Origin: Anaerophaga thermohalophila DSM 12881
GTDB lineage: Bacteria; Bacteroidota; Bacteroidia; Bacteroidales; Marinilabiliaceae
DNA: 32,236 nt
Direction: 5' to 3'
NCBI RefSeq assembly: GCF_000191885.1
Contig: NZ_AEWI01000047.1
Span: 1 to 32,236, forward strand
How positions within the stretch are numbered: the first letter of the stretch is position 1; each line of letters begins with the position of its first letter. This document shows, one piece after another, positions 8,901 to 16,483 of this stretch. The notes under the pieces were generated by a model. That model searched no databases. It saw only the letters and a list, made by a program, of their open reading frames with translations, and had not been told where the DNA came from. Position numbers and translations under genes: made by a program.

Positions 8901-8942
8901 AACAAAAGATTTTTACCTGATTTATTCATCTTACATTTAATA

Positions 8943-9081
8943 AATTGTTACGGCTGTTAGAATTGTTAAAGTTATTAATGTGTTATTTGTTAGCATATTA
9001 TAAGATTTATTACATTAGCTAATAATCCCAACAATCTAACAATCTAACAGTCCTAACAATTTTATAACAATTTTCGTCATG
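8943..9081 (+). repeat. hpt-flanking hairpin repeat, copy A
   Basis: It starts AATTGTTACGGCTGTTAG and ends TTATAACAATTTTCGTCATG. It matches 9960-10109 in the same orientation almost throughout, the main difference being a short tandem expansion in the other copy. GTTAGAATTGTTA near the left end is largely complementary to the TAACAATC/TAACAGTCC stretch near the right end, so the unit can fold on itself. The two copies bracket hpt. Confidence 0.7.
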
Positions 9082-9151
9082 CTCGTTTCATCCGTATAAA
9101 ATTAGTCTAAGTTATTGGAATAATGCAACTTATTATGCTTTAATTGATATA

Positions 9152-9221
9152 AGATTCTTCGCTCCGCTCAAAATGACAAACTGTCTAATGTCATTCTGAG
9201 GAGGTAACGACGAAGAATCTG
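9152..9221. repeat. Palindromic interspersed repeat, second copy
   Basis: The left arm AGATTCTTCG...AATGAC (9152-9177) and the right arm GTCATT...CGAAGAATCT (9190-9220) are complementary around a 12-base centre. GAGGAGGTAACGACGAAG in the right arm resembles GAGGAGGAACGACGAAG in the complement of the repeat at 541-572, so both belong to one family although the arms are arranged the other way round. No coding content is seen. Confidence 0.6.
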
Positions 9222-9320
9222 TTCCCTGTTTTTAGTTTCCTAGATAATTAGTGGATAAATGGTGTTTATACATACTTCTTATTGCAAACCTTACCATGCC
9301 CCGTTTTCGTCCGTATAAAA

Positions 9321-9366
9321 TTTAAAATGTCTGGATTTTGACAAAAATATGTTCTTATGCCACACT
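9321..9366 (+). repeat. GGATTTTGACAAAAATATG repeat, copy 1
   Basis: TTTAAAATGTCTGGATTTTG followed by ACAAAAATATG and TTATGCCACACT recurs at 12616-12667 in the same orientation. It also recurs at 14849-14898 inverted, and in part at 7299-7321 (inverted, AGTGCGGTATAAAAAG end only). All four copies are intergenic. Confidence 0.55.
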
Positions 9367-9389
9367 ACTCATTTACGAATAGATCAGGT

Positions 9390-9926
9390 TTAATCAATAA
9401 CAGTATAAATGTCCGGAAGGTTTCTTCCATAACCGTCATAATCGAGTCCGTATCCCACAATAAAATCATTCGGAATCTCCATTCCTACATAATCAAGATT
9501 CAATTTCCTTTTACAGGCTTCGGGTTTGAACAGGAGGGTGGCCACTTTAACCTCCTTTGGATTCTGAGCGGCAAGTTGATCCACCAGTTTTTCAATGGTC
9601 ACCCCTGTATCGACAATATCTTCGAGAAGGACAACCGTACGTCCTTCAATTTCTTCATTGAGCCCGATGAGTTGTTTCACTTCTCCGGTACTTCCCATGC
9701 CCTGATAAGAAGAAATTTTAACAAAGCTGATTTCGCAAGGAAAATCGATCAGTTTCATCAAATCGGCTGAAAACATGAAAGACCCGTTCAGGATACAGAT
9801 CATCAAAGGATTTTTATCGCGCAGCTCACTGTTCATTTTTATGGCCATTTCCCAAATGGCTTTTATAATATCGCTGGCGGGAATGGAAAGGGCAAATTCT
9901 TTGTCTAAAAGTCGGATGCGCTTCAT
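9390..9926 (-). CDS. hpt: Hypoxanthine phosphoribosyltransferase
   Basis: This salvage enzyme transfers the phosphoribosyl group of PRPP to hypoxanthine (and usually guanine) to give IMP or GMP. The 178-residue length is typical. The PRPP-binding loop is VVLLEDIVDTGVT at 98-110, with the adjacent Glu-Asp pair characteristic of the family. The flexible-loop region has SSYQGMGSTGEV (72-83), and the C-terminal purine-binding part includes IPNDFIVGYGLDYDGYGRNLP. It is transcribed toward adk-obgE and is flanked on both sides by copies of one hairpin repeat, which separates it from adk. Confidence 0.95.
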   Translation of the reverse strand: MKRIRLLDKEFALSIPASDIIKAIWEMAIKMNSELRDKNPLMICILNGSFMFSADLMKLIDFPCEISFVKISSYQGMGSTGEVKQLIGLNEEIEGRTVVLLEDIVDTGVTIEKLVDQLAAQNPKEVKVATLLFKPEACKRKLNLDYVGMEIPNDFIVGYGLDYDGYGRNLPDIYTVID

Positions 9927-9959
9927 CGGGAGATGTTTTATAGTATATTATGTCCGGCG

Positions 9960-10109
9960 AATTGTTACGGCTGTTAGGATTGTTAAAGTTGTTAATGTGT
10001 TAGTTGTTAGTTGTTAGTTATTAGTTATTAGTTATTAGAATATTATAAGTTTTATTACATTAGCTAACAATCCTAACAATCTAACAATTTTATAACAATT
10101 TTTGTCATG
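9960..10109 (+). repeat. hpt-flanking hairpin repeat, copy B, with 7-bp tandem array
   Basis: It is the direct-repeat partner of 8943-9081. GTTAGGATTGTTA at 9973-9985 is the exact complement of TAACAATCCTAAC at 10065-10077, giving a 13-bp perfect stem. The loop contains five head-to-tail heptamers (two TTAGTTG, three TTAGTTA) at 10000-10034, an expansion not seen in the other copy. It lies just upstream of hpt, so its hairpin could appear in the hpt leader if transcription starts beyond it. Confidence 0.7.
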
Positions 10110-10308
10110 TCATGAAATAATCAAATATCCAATAATAAAGCAACCGGGAACAAATTTAAAGCAGGAAATAGTGAACTATTTTCAAATTAAATTTGAAGAG
10201 GAGCTTATGCTCTCCCTTTGGTTGTATCGTAACAGAAAATACCTGAATAAAGCAGGTTAAGTTTGCAAAAATATAAAATTTTGAACAGAGAGAGATAAAT
10301 AATGTTCT
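10110..10308. other. AT-rich gap upstream of purE
   Basis: No gene or RNA gene is recognised. Together with the repeat at 9960-10109 this is the divergent intergenic region between hpt and purE. An 88-codon reading frame on the minus strand overlaps the purE start and has no recognisable content. Confidence 0.4.
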
Positions 10309-10316
10309 TAGTTTTG
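10309..10316 (+). promoter_or_regulatory. Candidate -7 box for purE (TAGTTTTG)
   Basis: TAGTTTTG matches the Bacteroidota primary-sigma -7 consensus TAnnTTTG and lies 38 bp before the purE ATG. A TTTTG about 25 bases upstream (10279-10283) is further away than the usual -33 TTTG, so only the -7 half is well supported. Confidence 0.35.
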
Positions 10317-10354
10317 CAATGTAATAAAGTATCAACCAAAAATCACCATACATT

Positions 10355-10867
10355 ATGCAACCGAAAGTAAGTATCATTATGGGCAGTACTTCCGATCTGG
10401 TCATCATGGAAAAAGCTGCCAAAGTACTGAATGATTTTCAGATTCCGTTCGAAATTAATGCCCTCTCGGCACACAGAACTCCCGACAGGGTGATGAAATT
10501 TGCCCGTGAGGCTTATGACCGTGGCATTCGTGTCATAATAGCAGGTGCAGGGGGTGCAGCCCATTTACCGGGAGTTATTGCTGCACTCACTCCGGTGCCT
10601 GTTATCGGTGTACCCATAAAAGCATCCATTTCTATCGACGGATGGGACTCTATTCTTTCAATTTTGCAGATGCCTCCCGGCATTCCTGTCGCCACTGTAG
10701 GACTCGACGGAGCGCAAAATGCAGGCATTCTGGCTGCCCAAATTCTCGCTACCGGCGATGAAGAAGTGTACAAAAAAGTGGCCGGTTACAAGAACAATCT
10801 TGCCTCAAAAATAGAAAAGGCCAACCAGGATCTGGCGTCTGTAAAATTTGATTTTAAAACCAATTAG
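10355..10867 (+). CDS. purE: N5-carboxyaminoimidazole ribonucleotide mutase
   Basis: PurE moves the carboxyl group of N5-CAIR to give CAIR in de novo purine synthesis, in the cytosol. The protein shows the class I signature: IMGSTSDLVIM at about 8-18, SAHRTPDRV, AGAGGAAHLPGV with the conserved active-site region, and PVPVIGVP. The length of 170 is normal. It is followed after 24 bp by pdxH and probably co-transcribed with it. The divergent neighbour hpt also acts in purine supply. Confidence 0.96.
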   Translation: MQPKVSIIMGSTSDLVIMEKAAKVLNDFQIPFEINALSAHRTPDRVMKFAREAYDRGIRVIIAGAGGAAHLPGVIAALTPVPVIGVPIKASISIDGWDSILSILQMPPGIPVATVGLDGAQNAGILAAQILATGDEEVYKKVAGYKNNLASKIEKANQDLASVKFDFKTN

Positions 10868-10891
10868 AGTCTGTTCTTAAAACAATCCGTT

Positions 10892-11536
10892 TTGAAAAGC
10901 AAATTCGCTGACATACGAAACGATTACAACCGTCACGCGCTTACCAGGGACCATCTGAAGCCATTACCATTATTACAGCTTAGAAAATGGCTGGACGAAG
11001 CGCTGGAAACAGGCCAAGCAGAACCAACAGCCATGTCCCTGGCCAGCGTGGATGTGACAGGACAACCATCGCAAAGAGTTGTTCTGATGAAAGGCATCAC
11101 GGATCGGGGAATAACTTTTTTCACTAATTATCTGAGCCGGAAAGGAGCGCATTTTCAGGAAAATCCCAAGGCTTCGGCGGTTTTTTTCTGGCCGTCATTA
11201 GAACGGCAGGTCAGACTTGAAGGCCTGGTAGAAAAGCTTCCAGCACATGAATCCGACGAATATTTCAACAACCGCCCGCGTGACAGTCAGATCGGGGCAT
11301 GGGCATCTCCTCAGAGCGAAAGAGTGACCAGCAGGGAGATGCTGGAAAATCTCTTTGAAGAACTTACACTCAAGTTTGAGAACAAAAAGGTTACACGCCC
11401 TCCGCACTGGGGCGGATACCTGTTGGTACCCCACAGAGTTGAGTTTTGGCAGGGCCGCCCCCACCGGATGCACGACCGGTTTGAATATTCACTGAACAGC
11501 AATAATGTCTGGGATATCTCACGATTGGCTCCTTAA
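10892..11536 (+). CDS. pdxH: Pyridoxamine 5'-phosphate oxidase
   Basis: This FMN-dependent oxidase converts pyridoxine or pyridoxamine 5'-phosphate to PLP. I take the TTG at 10892 as start: the next ATG is deep inside the protein (AMSLAS), and the TTG reading gives the expected N-terminus (KSKFADIRNDYNRHAL) and the normal length of 214. Motifs include SQRVVLMKGI, FFTNYLSRKG (FMN phosphate contacts), QVRLEG, SQIGAWASPQS, and near the C-terminus VEFWQGRPHRMHDRF with the substrate-binding RxH. It follows purE by 24 bp and ends one base before the convergent gldA gene. Confidence 0.95.
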   Translation: MKSKFADIRNDYNRHALTRDHLKPLPLLQLRKWLDEALETGQAEPTAMSLASVDVTGQPSQRVVLMKGITDRGITFFTNYLSRKGAHFQENPKASAVFFWPSLERQVRLEGLVEKLPAHESDEYFNNRPRDSQIGAWASPQSERVTSREMLENLFEELTLKFENKKVTRPPHWGGYLLVPHRVEFWQGRPHRMHDRFEYSLNSNNVWDISRLAP

Positions 11537-11537
11537 T

Positions 11538-12443
11538 TCAGATGGTTAATGATTGAAACACTTCTTCAAGAGATTCGCGCTCTACTGTGAGTGTAAGGAT
11601 GATCAGATCATTTTCTACGGCAAACCTGAAAAGATCTGGCCGGATATCTTTTCCGGCTTTTGCTGTCACCAGCCAACCGTTTCCTTTGGGGACAACCCCG
11701 ACGACACCAGCTATGGCATTAATTTTTTCGGGGGCAGCCGGCTTGTCAAACTCAATAAAAATATTGGCAGTACTCCTTTGTATGCCCTGTTCCAGATGTT
11801 CAGCCGATTCATCGGCCACAAGAACACCCTTGTTGATGATGATGACCCTTTCGCAAATGGCCTGAACCTCCTGCATAATATGAGTAGAAAGAAGAACCGT
11901 TTTTTGTTCTCCCAGTTTGACAATCAGATTCCTTACTTCCACAATCTGGTTGGGATCGAGTCCCGTGGTTGGTTCATCCAGTATCAGAACCTCAGGGTCG
12001 GGAAGCAAAGCCTGGGCAAGCCCCACGCGCTGACGATATCCCTTCGATAATGCTCCTGTTTTCTTGTGTCGCTCGGGACTCAAACCGGTTGTTTCGATAA
12101 TCTCTTCAACCCGCTTTCTCTTGTTATCCAATTTATAAATTTCAGCTACGAACAACAAATATTCGGTAACATACATATCCAGGTACAGCGGATTATTCTC
12201 GGGCAGGTACCCTGTTTTTCGACGTGCCTCGAGGTTATTGCCATTAATGTTTAGGCCACATACGTTGACAACCCCTTCGGTTGGGGGAAGAAATCCCGTA
12301 ATGATCTTCATCATGGTTGACTTTCCGGCACCATTTGGGCCCAGAAAGCCGACAATCTGCCCTGAAGGTATTTCAAAACTCACATTATCAAGCGCTTTCT
12401 GCGTCCCGTAATACCTGGTTATTCCTGAAACAGTTATCGACAT
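11538..12443 (-). CDS. gldA: ABC transporter ATP-binding protein, GldA-like
   Basis: This 301-residue ABC ATPase has Walker A GPNGAGKST at 35-43, the Q-loop region TGYLPENNPLY, a signature segment reading LSKGYRQRVGL, Walker B EVLILDEPTTGLDP and the switch His in STHIMQEV. The sequence with PENNPLY and the C-terminal extension resembles GldA, which with GldF and GldG forms an ABC complex linked to gliding motility in Bacteroidota. GldF/GldG permease genes are not adjacent here, so whether it serves gliding or another export system is undecided. It is a single gene, tail to tail with pdxH. Confidence 0.8.
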   Translation of the reverse strand: MSITVSGITRYYGTQKALDNVSFEIPSGQIVGFLGPNGAGKSTMMKIITGFLPPTEGVVNVCGLNINGNNLEARRKTGYLPENNPLYLDMYVTEYLLFVAEIYKLDNKRKRVEEIIETTGLSPERHKKTGALSKGYRQRVGLAQALLPDPEVLILDEPTTGLDPNQIVEVRNLIVKLGEQKTVLLSTHIMQEVQAICERVIIINKGVLVADESAEHLEQGIQRSTANIFIEFDKPAAPEKINAIAGVVGVVPKGNGWLVTAKAGKDIRPDLFRFAVENDLIILTLTVERESLEEVFQSLTI

Positions 12444-12615
12444 TTTTGCTTGTATTTCTTATTAAAAATAAACGAGTCCCATTAGTGTGTTAGCTCCTGA
12501 TATTCGTGTTTTTTTGGATAAATGAGCCCGGTCTAAAAAGCATCTTTGTTGCCAAACTCGTTGTTGTTTTAAATTATTACATACTCATTAACAACAAGTT
12601 AACTTCGATACAAAA

Positions 12616-12667
12616 AATTAAAAATCCTGGATTTTGACAAAAATATGCTTTTTATACTGCACTCATA
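12616..12667 (+). repeat. GGATTTTGACAAAAATATG repeat, copy 2
   Basis: CCTGGATTTTGACAAAAATA followed by TGCTTTTTATACTGCACTCAT matches 9321-9366 in the left half. Complemented, its right half matches 7299-7321 (ATGAGTGCGGTATAAAAAG), and the whole unit matches the inverted copy at 14849-14898. It is about 50 bp, non-coding and intergenic. Confidence 0.55.
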
Positions 12668-12717
12668 AATATTTTCCAATGTTATCTGAAAATGCTGACG
12701 CAATTATGCAAAGTTAT

Positions 12718-12725
12718 TAATTTTG
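12718..12725 (+). promoter_or_regulatory. Candidate -7 box for ispG (TAATTTTG)
   Basis: TAATTTTG fits the Bacteroidota TAnnTTTG -7 consensus and lies about 95 bp before the preferred ispG start. I do not see a convincing -33 TTTG at the normal spacing. Confidence 0.3.
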
Positions 12726-12819
12726 AGCGGGCGTTTTAGATTTTTATATACCCAAATTCTGCAAGCAAGCGGCGGAACAGTAAATGGCACTTTATGGACA
12801 GACGCTAAATATTATACAC

Positions 12820-14700
12820 ATGCAAAACGAACAATACCATTACTGCAACTCATTCTTCCAATATCTGCGTAATAAAACGGTTCCGGTTAAAGCAGGGAAT
12901 ATCACCATCGGAGGGGATTCGCCGATACGAATTCAGTCGATGACGACCACTAATACACTCAATACAAGGGAGACTTCAGAACAGACAAAGAGAATTGCGG
13001 ACGCCGGGGGAGAACTGGTCCGTATTACCACACAAGGCCGACGTGAAGCGTTAAATCTGAAAAACATAAAAGAAGCTTTGCAATCTGCGGGATATGATAT
13101 CCCCCTGGTTGCCGATGTCCATTTCAATCCTTCAGCCGCCGAAACAGCCGCCGAAATAGTTGAGAAAGTACGCATTAATCCGGGAAACTTCACCGGTGGG
13201 GCCAAAAAGTTCCGCCAAATTGAGACCGGAAGCCCGGAAGACAAAGCTGGCATGCAACAGATAAGGGAGAAACTGGTTCCTTTTCTTCATCATTGTAAAA
13301 AACACAATACAGCAATACGAATCGGAGTCAATCATGGAAGCCTTTCCGACCGGATCATGTCGAAATACGGAGATACCCCCGAAGGAATGGTGGAATCGTG
13401 CATGGAATATTTGCGAATATGCAAAGAGGAAAATTTTGAGAATATCGTTTTGAGCGTTAAAGCGAGCAATACAAGAATAATGGTTCATGCCGTAAGATTG
13501 TTGGTGCAACGAATGCAAAACGAGCACATGTATTTCCCGTTGCACCTGGGGGTTACCGAAGCGGGCAGCGGGGAGGACGGGCGCCTGAAATCGGCCGTGG
13601 GTATCGGCGCCCTCTTAATCGACGGCATTGGTGATACCATCCGTGTATCGCTCACCGAACCTCCCGAAAATGAAATTCCGGTGGCTCAAAAGCTGGTTCG
13701 TTACGTGGTGCAGAAAACAGGTCACGCGCCTATCCGGGGAACCAATCCGCAACACTACAGCCCTTTGTCGTATGTGAAACGTGTAAGTGAACCCGTGCTG
13801 CACATCGGAGGCGAAAACCCTGTTGCCGTGGTTGCAGATATCAGAAATACTGACGATCGGGAAATCAACTTTTCCGAACCCCCCGAGCTGATCATTTGCA
13901 ATCCTGCACAACTGAATCTGCCACATAAAAACCTTTCGGGCGCTCTGCAATTAGTGGAATACAAATACTATGAAGAAGAGAAGAGAAACGGTGTTTTCCC
14001 TCTTTTCCGGATTCATGATGACTGGCACTTGTTTCAAGGTATCGCATTTGTTGAGATAACCTATCCCGAACTGACGGAAAGAAATATTAACCGGCTTCGT
14101 GAAAAAAAGGATGTAATACTAATTCTGAGGTCGGGGAATGTCAATTCAACCGCCGAACAAAGAGCATTTTTTATGACTATGCAAAACGCCGGTCTCAAAC
14201 ACCCCGTCATCATCCATGGTCATTACGAGGATAAAATGTCAGAAGATTTTCAGCTCAAGGCTGCCGCCGATAAAGGGGCTCTTTTCCTTGACGGATATGG
14301 CGACGGAATATGCCTGAATGCTCCCTTTATCCGCATTGGGGATGTTGTGAATACATCTTTCGGCATACTTCAGGCATCAAGAGTTCGTTTCTCCAAAACC
14401 GAATTTATTTCATGCCCGGGTTGCGGGCGTACTCTTTTCGAATTACAAAAAACAACCGAAAAAATAAGAAAAGAAACCAGTCATCTGAAAGGACTCAAGA
14501 TCGCGGTAATGGGATGCATTGTAAACGGCATAGGAGAAATGGCCGATGCCGATTACGGATATGTAGGTGCCGGGCCCGGCAAAATATCACTATTCCACAA
14601 CAGGCAGCTGATCAAGAAAAATGTACCCGAGGAAGAAGCAGTTGAAACCCTTATTGACTTAATAAAATCGTTTGGAGATTGGAATGAGCCCGTTGAATAA
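12820..14700 (+). CDS. ispG: 4-hydroxy-3-methylbut-2-enyl diphosphate synthase (long Bacteroidota form)
   Basis: IspG reduces ME-cyclodiphosphate to HMBPP, the penultimate MEP-pathway step, using a [4Fe-4S] cluster. I prefer the ATG at 12820 (MQNEQYHYCNSF) over 12784, because relatives begin close to the YCNS-type sequence; this gives 626 residues. That is far longer than the roughly 370 of E. coli IspG because of the large insert between the TIM barrel and the cluster domain (about 290-510), normal for Bacteroidota and plants. N-terminal motifs are GGDSPIRIQSMTTTNT and VADVHFNP. The cluster ligands are Cys532 and Cys535 (SCPGCGRT), Cys566 (MGCIVNGIGE) and the following Glu. It is a single gene. 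Confidence 0.95.
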   Translation: MQNEQYHYCNSFFQYLRNKTVPVKAGNITIGGDSPIRIQSMTTTNTLNTRETSEQTKRIADAGGELVRITTQGRREALNLKNIKEALQSAGYDIPLVADVHFNPSAAETAAEIVEKVRINPGNFTGGAKKFRQIETGSPEDKAGMQQIREKLVPFLHHCKKHNTAIRIGVNHGSLSDRIMSKYGDTPEGMVESCMEYLRICKEENFENIVLSVKASNTRIMVHAVRLLVQRMQNEHMYFPLHLGVTEAGSGEDGRLKSAVGIGALLIDGIGDTIRVSLTEPPENEIPVAQKLVRYVVQKTGHAPIRGTNPQHYSPLSYVKRVSEPVLHIGGENPVAVVADIRNTDDREINFSEPPELIICNPAQLNLPHKNLSGALQLVEYKYYEEEKRNGVFPLFRIHDDWHLFQGIAFVEITYPELTERNINRLREKKDVILILRSGNVNSTAEQRAFFMTMQNAGLKHPVIIHGHYEDKMSEDFQLKAAADKGALFLDGYGDGICLNAPFIRIGDVVNTSFGILQASRVRFSKTEFISCPGCGRTLFELQKTTEKIRKETSHLKGLKIAVMGCIVNGIGEMADADYGYVGAGPGKISLFHNRQLIKKNVPEEEAVETLIDLIKSFGDWNEPVE

Positions 14701-14848
14701 AAACAGCTGTTTGTCAAAAAATAGAATACAAACATGTAAAATATGCATATTGAATTTGTTCACTCTTTGCAGTTGGTGTTTATAATGTTTAAATTGCGTT
14801 TCTGTGTGCCCTGCTGAAAGATGTTAGGAGAAGCAGGCTCATTGATAA

Positions 14849-14898
14849 GTGTGGTATAAAAAGACATATTTTTGTCAAAATCAAGGCGTTTTAAATTT
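14849..14898 (-). repeat. GGATTTTGACAAAAATATG repeat, copy 3 (inverted)
   Basis: On the minus strand it reads GCCTTGATTTTGACAAAAAT followed by ATGTCTTTTTATACCACAC, matching 9321-9366 and 12616-12667. It lies in the gap before the secreted-protein gene. The first 39 codons of the longer reading of that gene are this repeat, which supports the shorter start. Confidence 0.55.
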
Positions 14899-14965
14899 TT
14901 TTGCGAATTTACATACAAGCACCAAATATGACGTTCTGTTGATCAAATTATTCATTCCGGGTCTT

Positions 14966-15754
14966 ATGAAATTGTTCCGCATACTACTACTTACTGTTTT
15001 TTGTTTCGCTCCTGTATTCAGCTTTGCCGGAGAAATCGAATTGCAAGGCACTTACCGGGGGGACAATTTGTATGTCCGGAATCCTTATGCCGATTCAGGT
15101 GTGGGATTTTGCGTATTTGAGGTAATGGTAAACGGAATGACGACTACCGATGAAATTAACTCCAGCTCCTTTGAAATAGACCTTTCGGTATATCAATTGC
15201 CCATAGGTTCTCCAATTCACATCGTTATCAAATATAAAGAAGATTGTGAACCCGTCGTTTTAAATCCTGAAGTTGTCGCACCAAAAGCATCATTCGAAAC
15301 CATTGACATTGCTGTTGAAGGGAATTATCTTAAATGGAAAACAACGGGTGAAATCGGAGCACTCCCCTATGTTGTGGAACAGTACCGCTGGAACAAATGG
15401 ATACAGGTTGGCGAAGTAATGGGTAAAGGCGTTCCCGGAAAACATGAATATGAATTTCCGGTAAGACTCCATTCAGGCGAAAACCGCTTCAGGGTGCGCC
15501 AGGCAGGCTCTGACAACAAACGCAAACTTTCTCCCGAAGTAGTGGTAAACAATGATATTCCCGAAGTGGAGCTCGTATCCCAAAAGGTCGAGAAGCAGCT
15601 TGTTTTTTCCAGGCCGACTCTCTACGAAATCTATGATATCTACGGACAGATAGTATTCAAAGGATACAACGATACGGTCAACGTTGAAGGTCTGGAAAAA
15701 GGGGAATACTATCTTAATTACGATAACCGGATGTCGTATTTTTTAAAAAAGTGA
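14966..15754 (+). CDS. Secreted protein with a C-terminal sorting-domain-like tail, function unknown
   Basis: With the start at 14966 the 262-residue product begins with a signal peptide (MKLFRILLLTVFCFAPVFSFA); a longer reading from 14849 runs through a dispersed repeat and is rejected. The mature part is beta-rich: EIELQGTYRGDNLYVRNPY is followed by two more sandwich-like segments, around KWKTTGEIGALPY and HSGENRFRVRQAG. The last 45 residues (YEIYDIYGQIVFKGYNDTV, then VEGLEKGEYYLNYDN) resemble the type A sorting domain of the type IX secretion system, but the final KK-rich strand is short. Export across the outer membrane is therefore an inference. I do not recognise an enzyme domain. It is a stand-alone gene. 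Confidence 0.7.
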   Translation: MKLFRILLLTVFCFAPVFSFAGEIELQGTYRGDNLYVRNPYADSGVGFCVFEVMVNGMTTTDEINSSSFEIDLSVYQLPIGSPIHIVIKYKEDCEPVVLNPEVVAPKASFETIDIAVEGNYLKWKTTGEIGALPYVVEQYRWNKWIQVGEVMGKGVPGKHEYEFPVRLHSGENRFRVRQAGSDNKRKLSPEVVVNNDIPEVELVSQKVEKQLVFSRPTLYEIYDIYGQIVFKGYNDTVNVEGLEKGEYYLNYDNRMSYFLKK

Positions 15755-15813
15755 TATTTGTGGATATGAAGTCTTGGTTGTAACTTGCGCATGCACTATT
15801 AAAGACCGGACGC

Positions 15814-16257
15814 ATGACCAAGTATGTTTTTATCTTAGCTGCATTATTGATCGGTGGTTTTCTATCTGTTCAGGGAAGTATTAATGCCCAGCTTTCTTCT
15901 TTTTTGAGACACCCTTTACAGGCATCCCTCACCAATTTTCTGGTTGGAACGGTTATCCTTATCTTTCTTAACATTATTTTACGAACTTCGCTCCCATCCA
16001 TCGCCGAAATGAAATCAGTCCCCTGGTACTTGTTTCTTGGAGGAGCCATCGGGGCAATATTCGTGACATCGGTCGTACTGCTTATCCCGAAGATTGGCGT
16101 CACAAACATGCTGGCAGCCTCTATCGCGGGACAATTAATCGTGGCTTCCATAATCGACCATCACGGACTCTTTAACGTGACTGTTCATCCTGTTTCGCTC
16201 AGCAGAATTGCAGGCATCATCATGCTTTTACTTGGAATCTTCTTAATACAACGATAA
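15814..16257 (+). CDS. DMT-superfamily membrane protein, YdcZ/DUF606 type
   Basis: This 147-residue protein is almost entirely hydrophobic, with five likely membrane helices: FILAALLIGGFLSVQG, NFLVGTVILIFLNIIL, WYLFLGGAIGAIFVTSVVLL, NMLAASIAGQLIVASII, and the C-terminal IAGIIMLLLGIFLI. The conserved SVQGSINAQLS in the first helix and the GGAIGAIFV helix are typical of the DUF606/YdcZ half-size members of the drug/metabolite transporter superfamily. These usually work as pairs or dimers. The substrate cannot be told. It is followed 20 bp later by a short ORF. Confidence 0.85.
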   Translation: MTKYVFILAALLIGGFLSVQGSINAQLSSFLRHPLQASLTNFLVGTVILIFLNIILRTSLPSIAEMKSVPWYLFLGGAIGAIFVTSVVLLIPKIGVTNMLAASIAGQLIVASIIDHHGLFNVTVHPVSLSRIAGIIMLLLGIFLIQR

Positions 16258-16277
16258 GATAAAATATCTTCAGCAAC

Positions 16278-16433
16278 ATGAACCTCATCCCCGATTCATC
16301 GGTCACTTACCAGACTTTTGAGGAAGGCGGATTGAAACCGATGGCGTTATCGGATCATTGCGGAGTTGCGACAGTAATACACCTGCTCAACAACATTCAC
16401 AAACACAAAGCCTTTATTCTCAATCCGGAATAA
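16278..16433 (+). pseudogene. Short ORF, possible remnant of an endonuclease/exonuclease/phosphatase-family gene
   Basis: A 51-codon ATG-initiated frame ends in TYQTFEEGGLKPMALSDHCG followed by VATVIHLLNNIHKHK. The block LSDHCGV resembles the Ser-Asp-His motif near the C-terminus of the endonuclease/exonuclease/phosphatase superfamily, and the sequence before it fits that region too. If so, the rest of the domain is missing and this is a leftover 3' end. It lies between the YdcZ-type gene and mutA, and its end overlaps the likely mutA promoter. The family assignment rests on one short motif. Confidence 0.3.
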
Positions 16434-16439
16434 TTTCGT

Positions 16440-16447
16440 TAATTTTG
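16440..16447 (+). promoter_or_regulatory. Candidate -7 box for mutA (TAATTTTG)
   Basis: TAATTTTG matches TAnnTTTG and ends 36 bp before the mutA ATG, a comfortable distance for a leader. A T-rich stretch about 24 bases upstream (16412-16416) could be a weak -33 element. Confidence 0.4.
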
Positions 16448-16483
16448 CGGCCTGTTAACGCGCACTAAATAAATAGTTACATT

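Larger units (their letters stand above)
8901..9389. other. Repeat-filled gap between hpt and adk
   Basis: No gene is seen. In order, the gap contains the hairpin repeat copy A (8943-9081), a fragment of the 100-bp repeat (CATGCTCGTTTCATCCGTATA, near 9076-9105), the palindromic element at 9152-9221, another diverged fragment of the 100-bp repeat (about 9270-9320) and a copy of the GGATTTTGACAAAAATATG repeat (9321-9366). Four dispersed repeat families are thus packed into less than 500 bp. The adk promoter must lie within or beside them. Confidence 0.6.
12444..12819. other. Divergent intergenic region between gldA and ispG
   Basis: No gene is present. It contains a copy of the GGATTTTGACAAAAATATG repeat (12616-12667) and a candidate -7 box (12718-12725). 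Upstream regions of both gldA and ispG must lie here. Nothing else is recognised. Confidence 0.5.

Noticed and set aside
10000..10034. Possible CRISPR array
   Set aside because: The units are seven bases long and head to tail, with no spacers. It is a microsatellite.
14700..14712. AAACAGCTGTTT palindrome after ispG as a terminator
   Set aside because: The stem is only six bases with no loop and no T-tract, so it is likely a chance palindrome.
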